Shown here: piece by piece, positions 51,764 to 62,168 of the stretch
Numbering within the stretch: the first letter of the stretch is position 1
Layout: each line of letters starts with the position of its first letter
Origin: Oxyruncus cristatus
Lineage: Eukaryota; Chordata; Aves; Passeriformes; Cotingidae
NCBI GenBank assembly: GCA_013399855.1
Contig: VXAY01005274.1
Coordinates: 1,407,950 to 1,471,949, forward strand
Reading direction: 5' to 3'
Length of the DNA stretch: 64,000 nucleotides
The notes under the pieces: model-generated
Seen by the model: only the letters and a program-made list of their open reading frames with translations
Told to the model about the DNA's origin: nothing
The model's database searches: none
Position numbers and translations under genes: made by a program

Positions 51764-54700
51764 CAGGTGGTGGTTTAAATGAGGACTCCATGTCTGAAAG
51801 GAATACCTGGAAAAGGTACAGAGTATTGCGTATTTTTGATTCTTCCAAAGCAATAGGTGGGTTTGGCAGTTTCACACCATCCGTGACAAGAACTGGAGGG
51901 CGCTCCCTAATACAAGAAATATGACAGAACCATAGAATCATAAAATCATTAAGGTTGGAAAAGACCTCCAAGACTATCGAGTCCCACCTGTGACCCGTCC
52001 CCACCTTGTCAACCAGACCAGAGCACTGAGTGCCACGTCCAGTTGTTCCTTGAACATCTCCAGGGGTGATGACTCCAGCACCTCCCTGGGCAGCCCATTC
52101 CAATGTTGAATCACCCTGTCTGTGAAGAAATTTCTCCTAATGTCCAACTCAATCTCCCTTAGCACAGTGTGAGACTATGTCCTCTCATCCTGTCGCCTCA
52201 AGAAGGTCCCCCCCAAGTCTCCTTTTCTGCAGGCTGACTTCCCCCAGCTCCCTCAGCCACTCCTCACATGACTGACTCACCAGACCCTTACCCAAATCCG
52301 TTGTCCTTCTCTGGACATGCTCCTGTCCCTCAATGTCTTTCTTGCCATGAGGGGCTCAGAACTGGACACGACACTCGAGGAGTGGCCTCACCAGTGCCCA
52401 GTGCAGAAGGACAATCACTTTCCTGGGCTCGATGGCCACACTATTTTTGGTACAGGCCAGGATTCCATTGGCTTCCTGTCCACCTGGGCACACGCTGGCT
52501 CATGTTTAGCCACTGTTGACCAGCGCCCCCAGGTCCCTTCCCACAAGGAAGCTTTCTAGCCACTCTTCTCCCAGCCTGTAGCTGGGGTTATTGTGACCCA
52601 TGTGCAGGACCTGGAGTTTTGTCTTATTGAACCTCATGCAGTTGTCCTCGGCCCGTCGATACAGCCTGTCCAGATCCCTCTGCAGAGCCTTCACGCCCTC
52701 CAGCAGATCAACACTCCCACCCAGCTTACTCAGAGCGCACACGATCCCCTCATCCAGATCATCAGCAAAGACATTAAACCTCGGGAAGATCTTACCTGGT
52801 GTGAATTGCTGTAAAAGCCTGTAAAGACATTTTGAAAGTAGAATTAGCACAGCACAGGCACAGGGCAGCCCAAGGGCTGTGTATCTCTGGGAAGGGAGAT
52901 GCTGTTAGGTACCTTGGTGAAAACAAGTACGTCCTTCTGATTTCTCAGAGCCTCCAGCTCCTGAACATCATGGCTGGCTGAATGCTTCTGCTTTTCGTGG
53001 TTCTTTATCTCTGTCTGAATCCGAGACAGTTGTTCCTTCTCATAGTCACCGAGAGCTTTCAGGATCTCACTTTTTTTTTTCTCTAGGTGCAGACTGATCT
53101 CTCTGAATAGGCTCTCCAGCTGTTCCCTCTGCAGACTCTGCTTAGTCTATTAAGAAAACACTTTCAAAGCTGTAAGGGACTGTGTAGGGATATTTTCCAC
53201 ACGAGCTCTCACTCAGAAAAGGGCCTGTTCTTTTCTGGGATGAGAGAAGTAACTAAAAATTGAATCCGGTTGGAAAAATAAAAAAGCCACACGCCAGCCA
53301 CTCATCAGGAGGCATGGATTTAACAACAACTTTCAAGCTCAACTAAGAATGTACCTCCCAGACCGGTAAGAAAGTTGTTCAACATCCCCCCTCAAAGAAG
53401 AAACCTCAAAAATACGTGAGAAACCACCCAGGATCTAAAAAACCTTCAGAATCCACGATCTGGGAAAGGGCAAAAGAAAACCTTATCTCATCAGTTACCA
53501 GCATGCAATCATCCCCAAAGTGATATGGAGCCTTGGAACAAACCTCTACTTCCTTCTCTTGTTTCAGCAGGTTTGCTATGCTTCGATCCAGCAAAGCTTC
53601 ATAGTTTTTCACCTGTCCCAGAGTTTCAGGAAGAACACACTACAAATATAACCAGTGGGAGATATCAGGATAGGACTCACATACATGCATGAAACCAGCA
53701 ATTTTATACACATGGGCTAAGCTAGACTTGCCAAAGGTTTTTTCACTGCATGCTCTCAGGACAAATCAATACAGAAAGGTTTACTGCAAGATTTTATCCC
53801 TGAACAAATGCCTCATTTAACAGCACAAGAAAAACAATTTGAAACTGAAAACTGTTCATGTATAATAGCCACACATAAAGCTACTTCTGCTGCTGGCAGC
53901 TTCCTTTCTGTTACTCTCCCATTAATTTTCTTTGCATAACTGCAGCTCAGGCTGACCTTTGGCTCTGAAGTGCACCGAGTGCACCAAAAGCCAAGAGCAC
54001 TTGGTCCCACCAGTTTGCCCAAACTCTCACGACGGGAAGAAAGTGCTTACAACATCTCGTTTTGCATCCCAGGGGGCAAGCCCAGAGGGAACCTGGGACC
54101 AAACTAAGAATAAAAGCCCGAGACGGGAATTTAACCCCATCCTGGGTGTGCAGTTCTGAAGCTCGGGAGGAGTTCCAGCCCTGTGCTGCGGGCAGCTCTC
54201 CGTGCCGCAGCACCCCGTGGTTTTCCTAGCGCAATCCATGCCCGAGCCGCTGTCCCGGCAGCCTCTTACCTGTGCTTGGCAAAAAGCCTCCTCCAAACTG
54301 ATGATCCCGTGGCCCTTGTGGGAGCTGAGGACAGAGCACAGCATGCAGATGCAGACCTTGTCCTGCACGCAGTAGCATTCCAGCAATTTGCCGTGCTGGG
54401 GGCATTTCCTCTCAGCCAAAACCTGGGCACCACAGGGCTCCACCAGGACGTGGTTCGTGTGGGTGTTCTTCGTGCTGTGCTTGCTCAGGTGGGCTTGGCA
54501 CAGGGAGGCCTCGCAGGTCAGGCAAGTCTTCAGGGCTGGCTGGGGCTCCTGAAGGCAGAAATCACACAGGATCACCTCCTCTTGCTGGCCCGAACTTTCC
54601 TCCTTCTCTTCGCGTTGCACCTCCTGCTCCAGATGAGCAGAAGCATCCAAAAAGTTCTGCGCTATGTTGCGGAGATGGAAGTTGGGCGTCAGCTCCCCGG

Positions 54701-54887
54701 CGGGGCCTATGGGGGAAAGGCAGAGTGGGCACCTGGAAGGGCCCTGCTGGCATCTCTGTTCCTCCTGGATGCACTTCTCGCAGAAGCTATGACCGCACTT
54801 CAGGGACACGGGGTTCCTGTAGATGTCCAGGCAGATGGGGCAGGTCAGCTCGTCCTTCAGCCTGGCCGCAGCACCCGCCTCGGCCAT
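51764..54887 (-). CDS. TRIM-B: RING-B-box-coiled-coil ubiquitin ligase, C-terminal end unresolved
   Basis: Five exons in consistent phase: 54887-54270 (206 codons), 53639-53544 (96 nt), 53146-52913 (234 nt), 52818-52796 (23 nt) and 51906-51764 (143 nt, ends in phase 1 at CCTG|GTAAGT). They give at least 371 residues. RING at 16-56 (CPIC, CGH, CEKC, CPLC), B-box 1 at about 108-149 (CDFC...CQAH), B-box 2 at about 157-197 (CPQH...CMLC), then a coiled coil with [16 protein letters not shown]. Exons 2-4 have exactly the sizes seen in TRIM-A, so the two genes arose by duplication. No PRY/SPRY exon is visible between here and TRIM-A. Reading through the exon 5 donor gives a stop after two codons; a terminal exon at 49851-50057 is possible. 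The start has strong context (GCCATGG). The promoter is CpG-rich with a perfect IRF element. Likely an interferon-responsive E3 ligase; target unknown. Confidence 0.85.
51926..52780 (-). repeat. CR1 LINE inserted in TRIM-B intron 4
   Basis: Antisense CR1 of about 850 bases, from the 3' edge ('accatagaatcataaaatca') to a 5' truncation inside the reverse-transcriptase ORF near 52780. About 90 codons of that ORF remain open (for example [20 protein letters not shown]). Its truncated end lies only about 16 bases from the donor of TRIM-B exon 4, and its 3' edge only about 20 bases from the acceptor of exon 5, so it fills almost the whole intron. Confidence 0.95.
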
Positions 54888-54889
54888 GG

Positions 54890-55330
54890 CGCCTGAGCCT
54901 CGGGGCAGGGCCTTGAGCAAGGAGCGGGGCACTGCTGGGGAAACGAAACTGAAAGCGGCGGCGGGGCAGGGCCTCTCGTTCGCTCTGCGGGCTAAAAGCT
55001 GCTGCCTCCTCCCCCTTGCGAGGGAGGGTCTTCCCTCTCCTCCGCCGAGCTTCCTGCTTCTCGGCTCCCCCGTGCCAGAAGCCTTGGCCGTCACAGGGCG
55101 AATTCAATTCAGCAGCTCAGAGCTGGGAGCTTGGCTGCTTCAAGGGTAACAGGGCAAATAGTCCACCCCTGCTTACACGGGGCTGCAGCAGCCAGGACGC
55201 GGAGCGGGAAGGAAAGCCGGGAGGAGCCCCTGTGGGCATGGGGCAGCTGCTGCGGGCAGGGAGGTCCGGACAGCGGGACCAGCAGGGAGAGAGGTCCCCG
55301 AGCTGGCAGGGAGCAAAAGAACCAAACCTG
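54890..55330 (-). promoter_or_regulatory. CpG-rich promoter of TRIM-B
   Basis: GC- and CpG-rich sequence surrounds and precedes the TRIM-B start ('gaaagcggcggcggggcagg', 'ctgctgcgggcagggaggtc'). No upstream coding exon was seen, so transcription probably starts within 54900-55150. The IRF element at 54940-54956 lies inside. Confidence 0.6.
54940..54956 (+). promoter_or_regulatory. IRF/ISRE element upstream of TRIM-B
   Basis: GAAACGAAACTGAAAGC contains GAAACTGAAAGC, a full match to the IRF-element consensus GAAASYGAAASY, with one extra GAAAC unit in front. It lies 53-69 bases upstream of the TRIM-B ATG. Interferon regulatory factors or ISGF3 bind such sites in either orientation, so TRIM-B is probably induced by interferon. 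Confidence 0.75.
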
Positions 55331-57340
55331 ACCCCGTTCGCCTCTGCAAAGACATCTGGATGGACCTGGACAACAAACTGGGACTGATAAATGCTGAGAG
55401 TGGGCAAATGCATCCGTTACTTAAAAGTGCAGCCTCCAGAGTCCCTGGACAGACTTTGAGTGGCCCAAAGCTGAGATCTGTGTCGGGGAGTGGGGATCTC
55501 CTGCACCTAGCAGAGCCCAGGGCAGGATTTGGTGTCGGATGGCACTACTCAAGGCACAGGTGGGAGCTGCAGCTCCAAAGAGCAGCCCAGGACAGCTCAC
55601 TGGGCAGTGAAATGAAGTCCAAGCAGCAGGTGTTTCACACTGGTCAGGAGCAGGAGCCTGGGGTGTGCTGCCCTCACTACCCTGCTGCCCACACTGCCTG
55701 CCAGGTGCTAGCCAGCCCATGGCAGTGACCAAAGCTGTCCTATTCACAAAAGCTCATGATTGACTGCTTTTTCCCTCTCACAAGGCACACTATGCCCAGG
55801 AGATAAATAACTCTGCCTCCCTCCCCTCCTGCAGCTAGAGAGGAGCTTTGTAAGCTACTACAAAAGCAGTGTCTATGTGAAGAGGAGCTGTTTTATCACT
55901 AAGTTATGCCAAAATGAAAACTGTCCCACTGGCTTTTTCCAAATGGTTGCAACTAATTGCTGGGACTAATGGAGCTTCTGAACTGATGTTGACGTTCACC
56001 AACAGCTCCCTTCAGTCTCTAGGTCTGCTCTCAGAAATTATCCGCAATTAGCAATTATACTTGATAAACAGTATCAGTCGCCTTGGAAGTACAGGCCAGG
56101 CTGGGAGGACAAACCTAAAGTGTGGGTCTCTCTCTCCCTGCAGACCTTTCCTTCATGAGCTCCAGCCTGGGCACCCACTCCCATGCCTCTGCTCCCATGC
56201 GAACCCACTCCGGGCACACCAACACCAGCTGCCTCAGCAGCATCCCCACATTTTCTCCCTGCAAGTTCATGTTTTCATCTGTCCTGGCACTGTCACTGTG
56301 CTTGATGTATTTTGGAAAAATACTCCTGGTTTGGTAGCCCTGAAGCTGGCTGTTTTGGAAAGCAGCAGGGAATGGGCTTCCAATCAGTTCTCCACTCAGG
56401 TTGCAGCAGTCACAGGGATGAGGGGCTGGGTTTGGGGTGGGACGCTGGTTCTGGCTCTGTGGCTGGGCTGAGGGACCCACACTGGGCTCCTACCAGCTGT
56501 GCTGGAGACAGACAGGTGTAGAGCTGCTGCCTTAATTGGTGCATACCCGCAAAAAACCAGTAGCTGGGACAGCTCAGCACCTTGCAGACCTGCTCCTTCC
56601 AGACTGCTGGGATCTTCCCACTCGGCCGCATCACCGAGCCACGCTCTTGATAAATCCAGTGCAACCTCTCTGACCTGGCGAGTCCTCACAGGGGAAACAG
56701 CTGGCGCAGGGCTCCCATGTGCCAGGTGCTTCAGGGCAGCTGCTTTCCATCCCATTGCTTCCACAGCCTGGGCTCCCCCGACGACCAGGACACCCTGTGC
56801 TGGGACACAGTGGCCGTGCCTCTGGGAGAGCAGGCTGGCTCCCGGGGGACAGCTCTCCTGCTTCCAAGGGGCTGTCCAGGTGCCATCCTGAGCTGTATGG
56901 CTGCTGCATCACCATCTGGGGTCTTCTCCACACTTTTTCTTGCTCTCTTACTCCCACTCAAGCAAATTTGAGATGCATGCCCCACTTCATCTTGAACCCT
57001 CCCAATCAGGAGGGTTTCTTCTGCAATGGGTCTTGCGACATCGGCACTGCTCCAAAGTCCAGAATACGGAGCCCAGGCTTTTCCTGCACAAATTAAACTC
57101 GAAGAAGCCACACTTAAAATAGCAATATACAGGGATATTCCCCCACAGGAGCCACATCCCTGCCACTGGTGTGAGCGAGCTGGAGGGTTCTGCCACCCCC
57201 ATGGCCCCAGACGTGCCCCCACAGCCCAACTGCCAAGGCAGATGCAGGAGAGCACCCTCAGCAGAGCAAAACACCTCCTCCCCGAACAGCCTTGCACTAA
57301 CACATTAAAATATAGCAGCACAAACTTGTTCTTTTGTTTT
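55331..57340. other. Intergenic region between TRIM-B and PPARGC1B
   Basis: GC-moderate DNA with several overlapping open frames on both strands (the longest is 196 codons on the minus strand, 57321-56731). None has a recognisable domain. I see no repeat element or exon here. Confidence 0.55.
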
Positions 57341-57371
57341 TTCTTTCCACTTTATAGTATATATGTTATCG

Positions 57372-57377
57372 TTTATT
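57372..57377 (-). terminator. Candidate distal poly(A) signal for PPARGC1B
   Basis: TTTATT on the plus strand reads AATAAA on the minus strand, with AT-rich sequence on both sides, at the left limit of the UTR-like DNA. Nearer signals could also be used. Confidence 0.35.
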
Positions 57378-60300
57378 TATAGGCAGATCACTTCACTATT
57401 TACAGTACATGAGCGTAGAGATTCTACAGTCTTTTTGATGTAAACAATTAACTCCGCAGCAGGGGAGTCTGGAAAAAGAAGCCAGTTCTGAAGTATTTAC
57501 ACAATTTAAAATAGAACTTTTATACCCACTGGATAGATATAGAGAATACATTGAGCGATTTGGTTAAATTATCTATGAAACTATAGAATCTGACAATGTA
57601 AAAATACAAGAAAACGTTCTCTCATTTTAGAAGGTAGACAGTTAAATCACACTAGAAATAAATCTCTTTTTTTTAAAAATAATAACAATAATAATAAAGG
57701 AAAGGCATAAGAATCCATGCCATCTTTTAAGGTTAAAGTATATTACATAAATAAGGACACAACAGAAAGGAACTGGGGAAAAAATTATGTGAAATATAAA
57801 AAAACCACTACCAATTGAAAAAAAAATACTAAAAACTTGATTATTTATCACAGCGGGATCAATTCTGCTATTTTTACTTCCTCTGCAAGTAGAAAATTGC
57901 AGTTAAGTAGTACTTACTCAGCATGAGCAAGGGAGGCAGAATTGGCCCCTAATAATTATGAGCAGTGTCCTTTTACTTAAAAAAAGAAAAAAAAAAAAAA
58001 AAGAAGAAAAAGACAGAATTTAGCTTTTTTTTTTTTTCATAAATAACAAAGCAGATGTGCCCCTTTTTAGGTGAAATTCTTACACCTTTCTCAAGAAATG
58101 CATCAATTTAACTGTTCTCTCTGTTTCTTGCATGCATAAACACACTCCCTTCCCCGACTCTGTGTTGCAGCCAAGCTGCTGCTGCTGCCCCTGACCCCAG
58201 GGAGGGTGAGGGAGGAGGAATGAAACCCCAAGGCTGCGTTTGGCTCTATATTGCTTGAGATTGTCAGGGACGGACTACAGTGCTTAGAACAGAAAGGGTG
58301 TCGGGTTCAGCTGTGAACACCGATGTCTCTTAGGATTCAGCATACCTCCAGGAAGAAAGAAAAAAAAAAAAAACAACAAAAAAGAAAGGATAAAACCGTG
58401 TTGATCTGCAATTGCAATACTCCTTTGCATGGACCAGAGCTGAAATCAGACAGGACTGTAACGTGGTGACTGAGCTGGTGCTTCGTTCAAGATGTGCAGC
58501 CCAGCCAGCTGCGCTGAGGAATAGGGATAAACATTTTCTTTGGGGCAGCATCAAACCTAAAACCTGGGATTGTCCTCTGCATTCAGCCCACACACTCGGA
58601 AACATTTGCTCCTTCCTGCGGAGCCTCAGGGACCCACTGGTTTCCAGCCAGAAACCCAGTATCCCGCCCTGAACAACGAGCTTTTCTGGGGCAAACCTGT
58701 GCAAAACAAGCAAAGGGGCATTTTATCATGAAACTCTTCACATTCAGCATTTCCCCACAGGACCCGCAGGAAGTGACGGGGGGGACATTCTATAATTACA
58801 TATTTTTAAAAAAATAAATTTCCTCCTGACTTATTGCCTACCAAAGTAAACCCTTTTGCTCCCAGTTTCTCTTTGAAGCCGCATTCCTACCTGTCCCACA
58901 GCCCCCTAGCAGGTGGCTGGGGTGTGAGCGTTCCCTTTTTGGGGTGCCCAGCTCTGAGCTGCACCCGCCCCGGGGCACCCACATCGATGCCACAGGCTGG
59001 GTGGGACATAAAGGCAATCCTTGGAGAGAGGGGGATCCCCGCTCCCTGGTAGCTCCTGCAAAGCTGTGTGCCTCTGGCTTTCCTGGTGGCACCATCTGCC
59101 TCCCCCCACACAGTGCCCAGGCATTGCTTTGCTCCTGCCCCACTTCCCTGTCAGCATCCAAAACAGTCACAGGATGCTAAGGGAGGGAGCTCTCACCTGC
59201 CCCTGTGCCCAAGCCCACCTTCCTGCCCCTGTGCAGACTCGAGCACTGTGAGTTAAAAACACCCCTCCCCCAAAAAAAATCAAGTGGAAACTTACTTTTT
59301 TCCACAAACCCTGCAGGAGGGACTCTAAACCCAAAAGAGCTGCTCTCTCCACTCTCACCCAATCCTAAAATTTGGAGGAAGCCACCGGGGTAGGCAGCAC
59401 ACATCCTCAGGACAGGCAGCACACAGTGCATGGGGCTCTAAGCATAGTGCATAAGATCTGGAAAAAATTTCTTGGGGAAGAGGGAAAACAAATCATCCCA
59501 ATTTAATGAAAAAAAAAGTAAAAACCCAAAGGAAAAAAAAAAAACACAAAAACAAACAACCCCACTTATAGGCTTCAGGCACCTCGAAGACCACTTATTG
59601 CATCTCTTCCTACCCTACGGCTGCAGTACTGATCAGCTCTGTGCAGGACCAGCCCTCCCCTTCCCAAGCACTGCTCTCAGGATCCAGCAGCTGGGCACGG
59701 GCAGGGGCTGTGGGCCAACCTGGGGTGCCCAGCTGCAGGAAAACAATGTGAAATTTTTTATCTGGATACACCAAAACCAATGCTTGGGAAGAGACTGAGT
59801 GATCCTCCAGGAGTGGGCTGGAGCCCCCCCAGCTCTGCACTAACCCTTCCCCTCCACCATGCTTGATGCATCCCCAGCAGGGCCCAGCCATGGGTGCCCA
59901 TGGCTGAGCGGGAGATGGAAGAATTCCACTTACTTAGCTATTTTGTTTTTGTGTTCGTTTGTTGGTTTTTCGTTGGTTTTTTTTTTTTTTTTGGATTGAT
60001 CGTTTTCTGAAAAACATCAGCACAGCACAGGACAGTACTACCCACCCTAAATGTGTCGCTATATACATTCTACATAAGCTCTATAGCAATCACATGTAAA
60101 CATCATCATCGTGAGGAAATACTAGGACAGAAAAAGGCAAAGCTACAATGAGGCAATTGCCAATAGCAGATGCTCAGTCTTGGCCAGAGCTGCTCGTGTT
60201 CACTAAGGTGGGTTGAGAGGTGGGGGGATTTTGTGGCAGGAGAGACACCAAACCTTGCTGTGAGGCTGAAATGGCACGAGGACTGTTCCCTGGCAGCGAT

Positions 60301-62030
60301 CACTGGTGGCAAACTGGGGACCCCACCGTGGCCTCTGGGCCCTTGCACTGTCGGGCTGGTTGTTGTCAGAACCACGGCTTTCCCGAAAGAAATAGCCAGG
60401 GAACTGTGCTGGTGTCAGCGCTGCCGGCATTCCTGCTCCCACCAGAGACCAGCTGCACTCACGGCCCCAGAGCCAGGGGCCATCCCGACAGGGCTCAGGC
60501 TCTTGGCATCGCACCTCGTGCAATTTCAAAGGTTTTGGTCATTCTCCTGGCAAGACCAAATACACCCACGCCAAGGAAATGAGAATAAAACCCCTAAGTC
60601 ATGTTGAGGGGAGACCCCAGGAGACTCTAATCTATCTATTGGCAGAGTTAAGGCTATAATATTCTATCTACATAGGATGGCTGAATCCCTAGTGGTCTCT
60701 GGGGAGGAAAAATAAAAGGAGACGACAGAAATGGCTTGAGGAGCAGCGAGATTCCCGCTCCCTCAGGAAACAGTGCCTCTGGCCAGCTGGTGGTGGGGTT
60801 TGCTCCAGCTGGAGGTGGGGTCTCTCCCCATCCCAACTCATCCAGAGATGGAGGGCAAGTCCGCAAGTAAATCTCATGCTTGAGCATTCCTTAAATCCAG
60901 TCCTGAGGGCCCCTGGCCAGAGGCAGAGCAGGCAAATGTGCTGTGGGGCCCTGGTGGGCATGGGGGCAGATCCTGGGTGCTGAATGGGTGCTGGGAAGTG
61001 TATGGCTTATCAGGTAGTGGACAGAGGGCGGGCAGGGTGCTTGGTGGGCAGACGCTTGGCGCGGGCGCTGTGCCCCCTCCCACCTCCCTGGATTCTGACC
61101 TGGCTGCCCAGCGGGGATCACAGACGGGTCTCTTCTCACCCCGCTTGCTTTGCAGGGGCTGGAAGTGAGTGCAGAGCAAACCATTTGGCCTGGCCGGTGT
61201 CCCAGCCATCCGAGGGGCTGGAGAGAAGCCAGATCCCTCATATTGACCCGGAGATACCCATCCCCCAGGCAGTGCCAGCAGGACACTGGATTCAAGCCTG
61301 GCTCGCTCCAGCCCCCCGACCCCTCTCTCCTGGCTCCAAAGGCACCGGAGGACTGGAGCAGTGCTGGCTGGAAGTAGTGCATCCTTCTTCCACCCCTCTC
61401 CTTACTGCCTGCAAAGCTGCCTGGCCCTGGCTCCATCAGGCACCAGGACCCAGCTCAGCATCTGGGTGCTGCTGGGGGGGCTCGGGCCACATGAGCAAGA
61501 AGAATGGCTTTGACAGCAAAGTGGGTGACCCCAGCACAACCACCAAGCACCCCAGCTTGCCAGCAGGGGAGGTGGGTGAATGTTGGCTCCGGGACTCTGC
61601 TCTGGCCCCCCATTTGCTGAGTGGCAAGTGCCTCATTACAGTGCATAGTTAAAAATCAAGGAAGCGGTACAATAAATCTGAATTACAGTACATCTGAGCC
61701 ATAAATACATTTTTTTTTAAGTATATACTTTTTTTTTTCCTCTTCTTCTATTAAAAATTAGTTTATAATCCTGATTCTATTCACAATTAACAATTTCATC
61801 ATCACACACTACAGACAAAAAAAATGTTATGGTGAACACAGCTGCAACTCCACAGCGGGAGCACGGGGAGGGCCGTGACGGGGAGAGGGGCCGGGGGGCT
61901 CCTAGGCTCACCCTAAAACAACCAGTCAGAAGCAGAGGGACTAATGTGTGGCAGTGAGACATCAACACCATGGGGACTCACAGACAGAAGCAGCTTTGTT
62001 CAATGTAAACATCGATCAGAAGGGACAGCA

Positions 62031-62080
62031 GTCTCTCTCTCGCGCGTGCGTGCTCTCGCTCTCTCTCGCTCTCTCGCTTT
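62031..62080. repeat. CT/CG-rich microsatellite in PPARGC1B 3' UTR
   Basis: Interrupted (CT)n with 'cgcgcgtgcgtg' in the middle, about 90-140 bases beyond the stop codon. On the transcript it reads as GA-rich with GCGC parts. It is likely variable in length. Confidence 0.9.
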
Positions 62081-62168
62081 CCATAGACTGAATAATTTCT
62101 TTGAAAACGTAAACATATTGGAAGTGCCTTGACTGAGGTATTGAGGTATTCCTCCAAGGTTAAGGCTG

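Larger units (their letters stand above)
57341..62168 (-). other. PPARGC1B: Probable long 3' UTR of PPARGC1B
   Basis: Downstream of the PPARGC1B stop, about 4.8 kb lacks any exon and ends in a strongly AT-rich stretch (57340-58080) with AATAAA at 57372-57377 on the minus strand. Long A- and T-runs (57982-58000, 58027-58039, 59979-59993) and AT-rich blocks are typical of a long UTR. PPARGC1B of mammals is known for a 3' UTR of several kilobases. The exact end is inferred. Confidence 0.5.

Noticed and set aside
52506..52850. Open frame that seems to extend TRIM-B exon 4
   Set aside because: It is in a different phase from TRIM-B and encodes remnant CR1 reverse transcriptase; in the TRIM-B phase a stop follows at once.
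54183..54896. Plus-strand open frame of 237 codons
   Set aside because: Antisense shadow of TRIM-B exon 1.
56731..57321. Minus-strand open frame of 196 codons
   Set aside because: No recognisable domain; neighbouring frames are also open and there is no matching exon or promoter.
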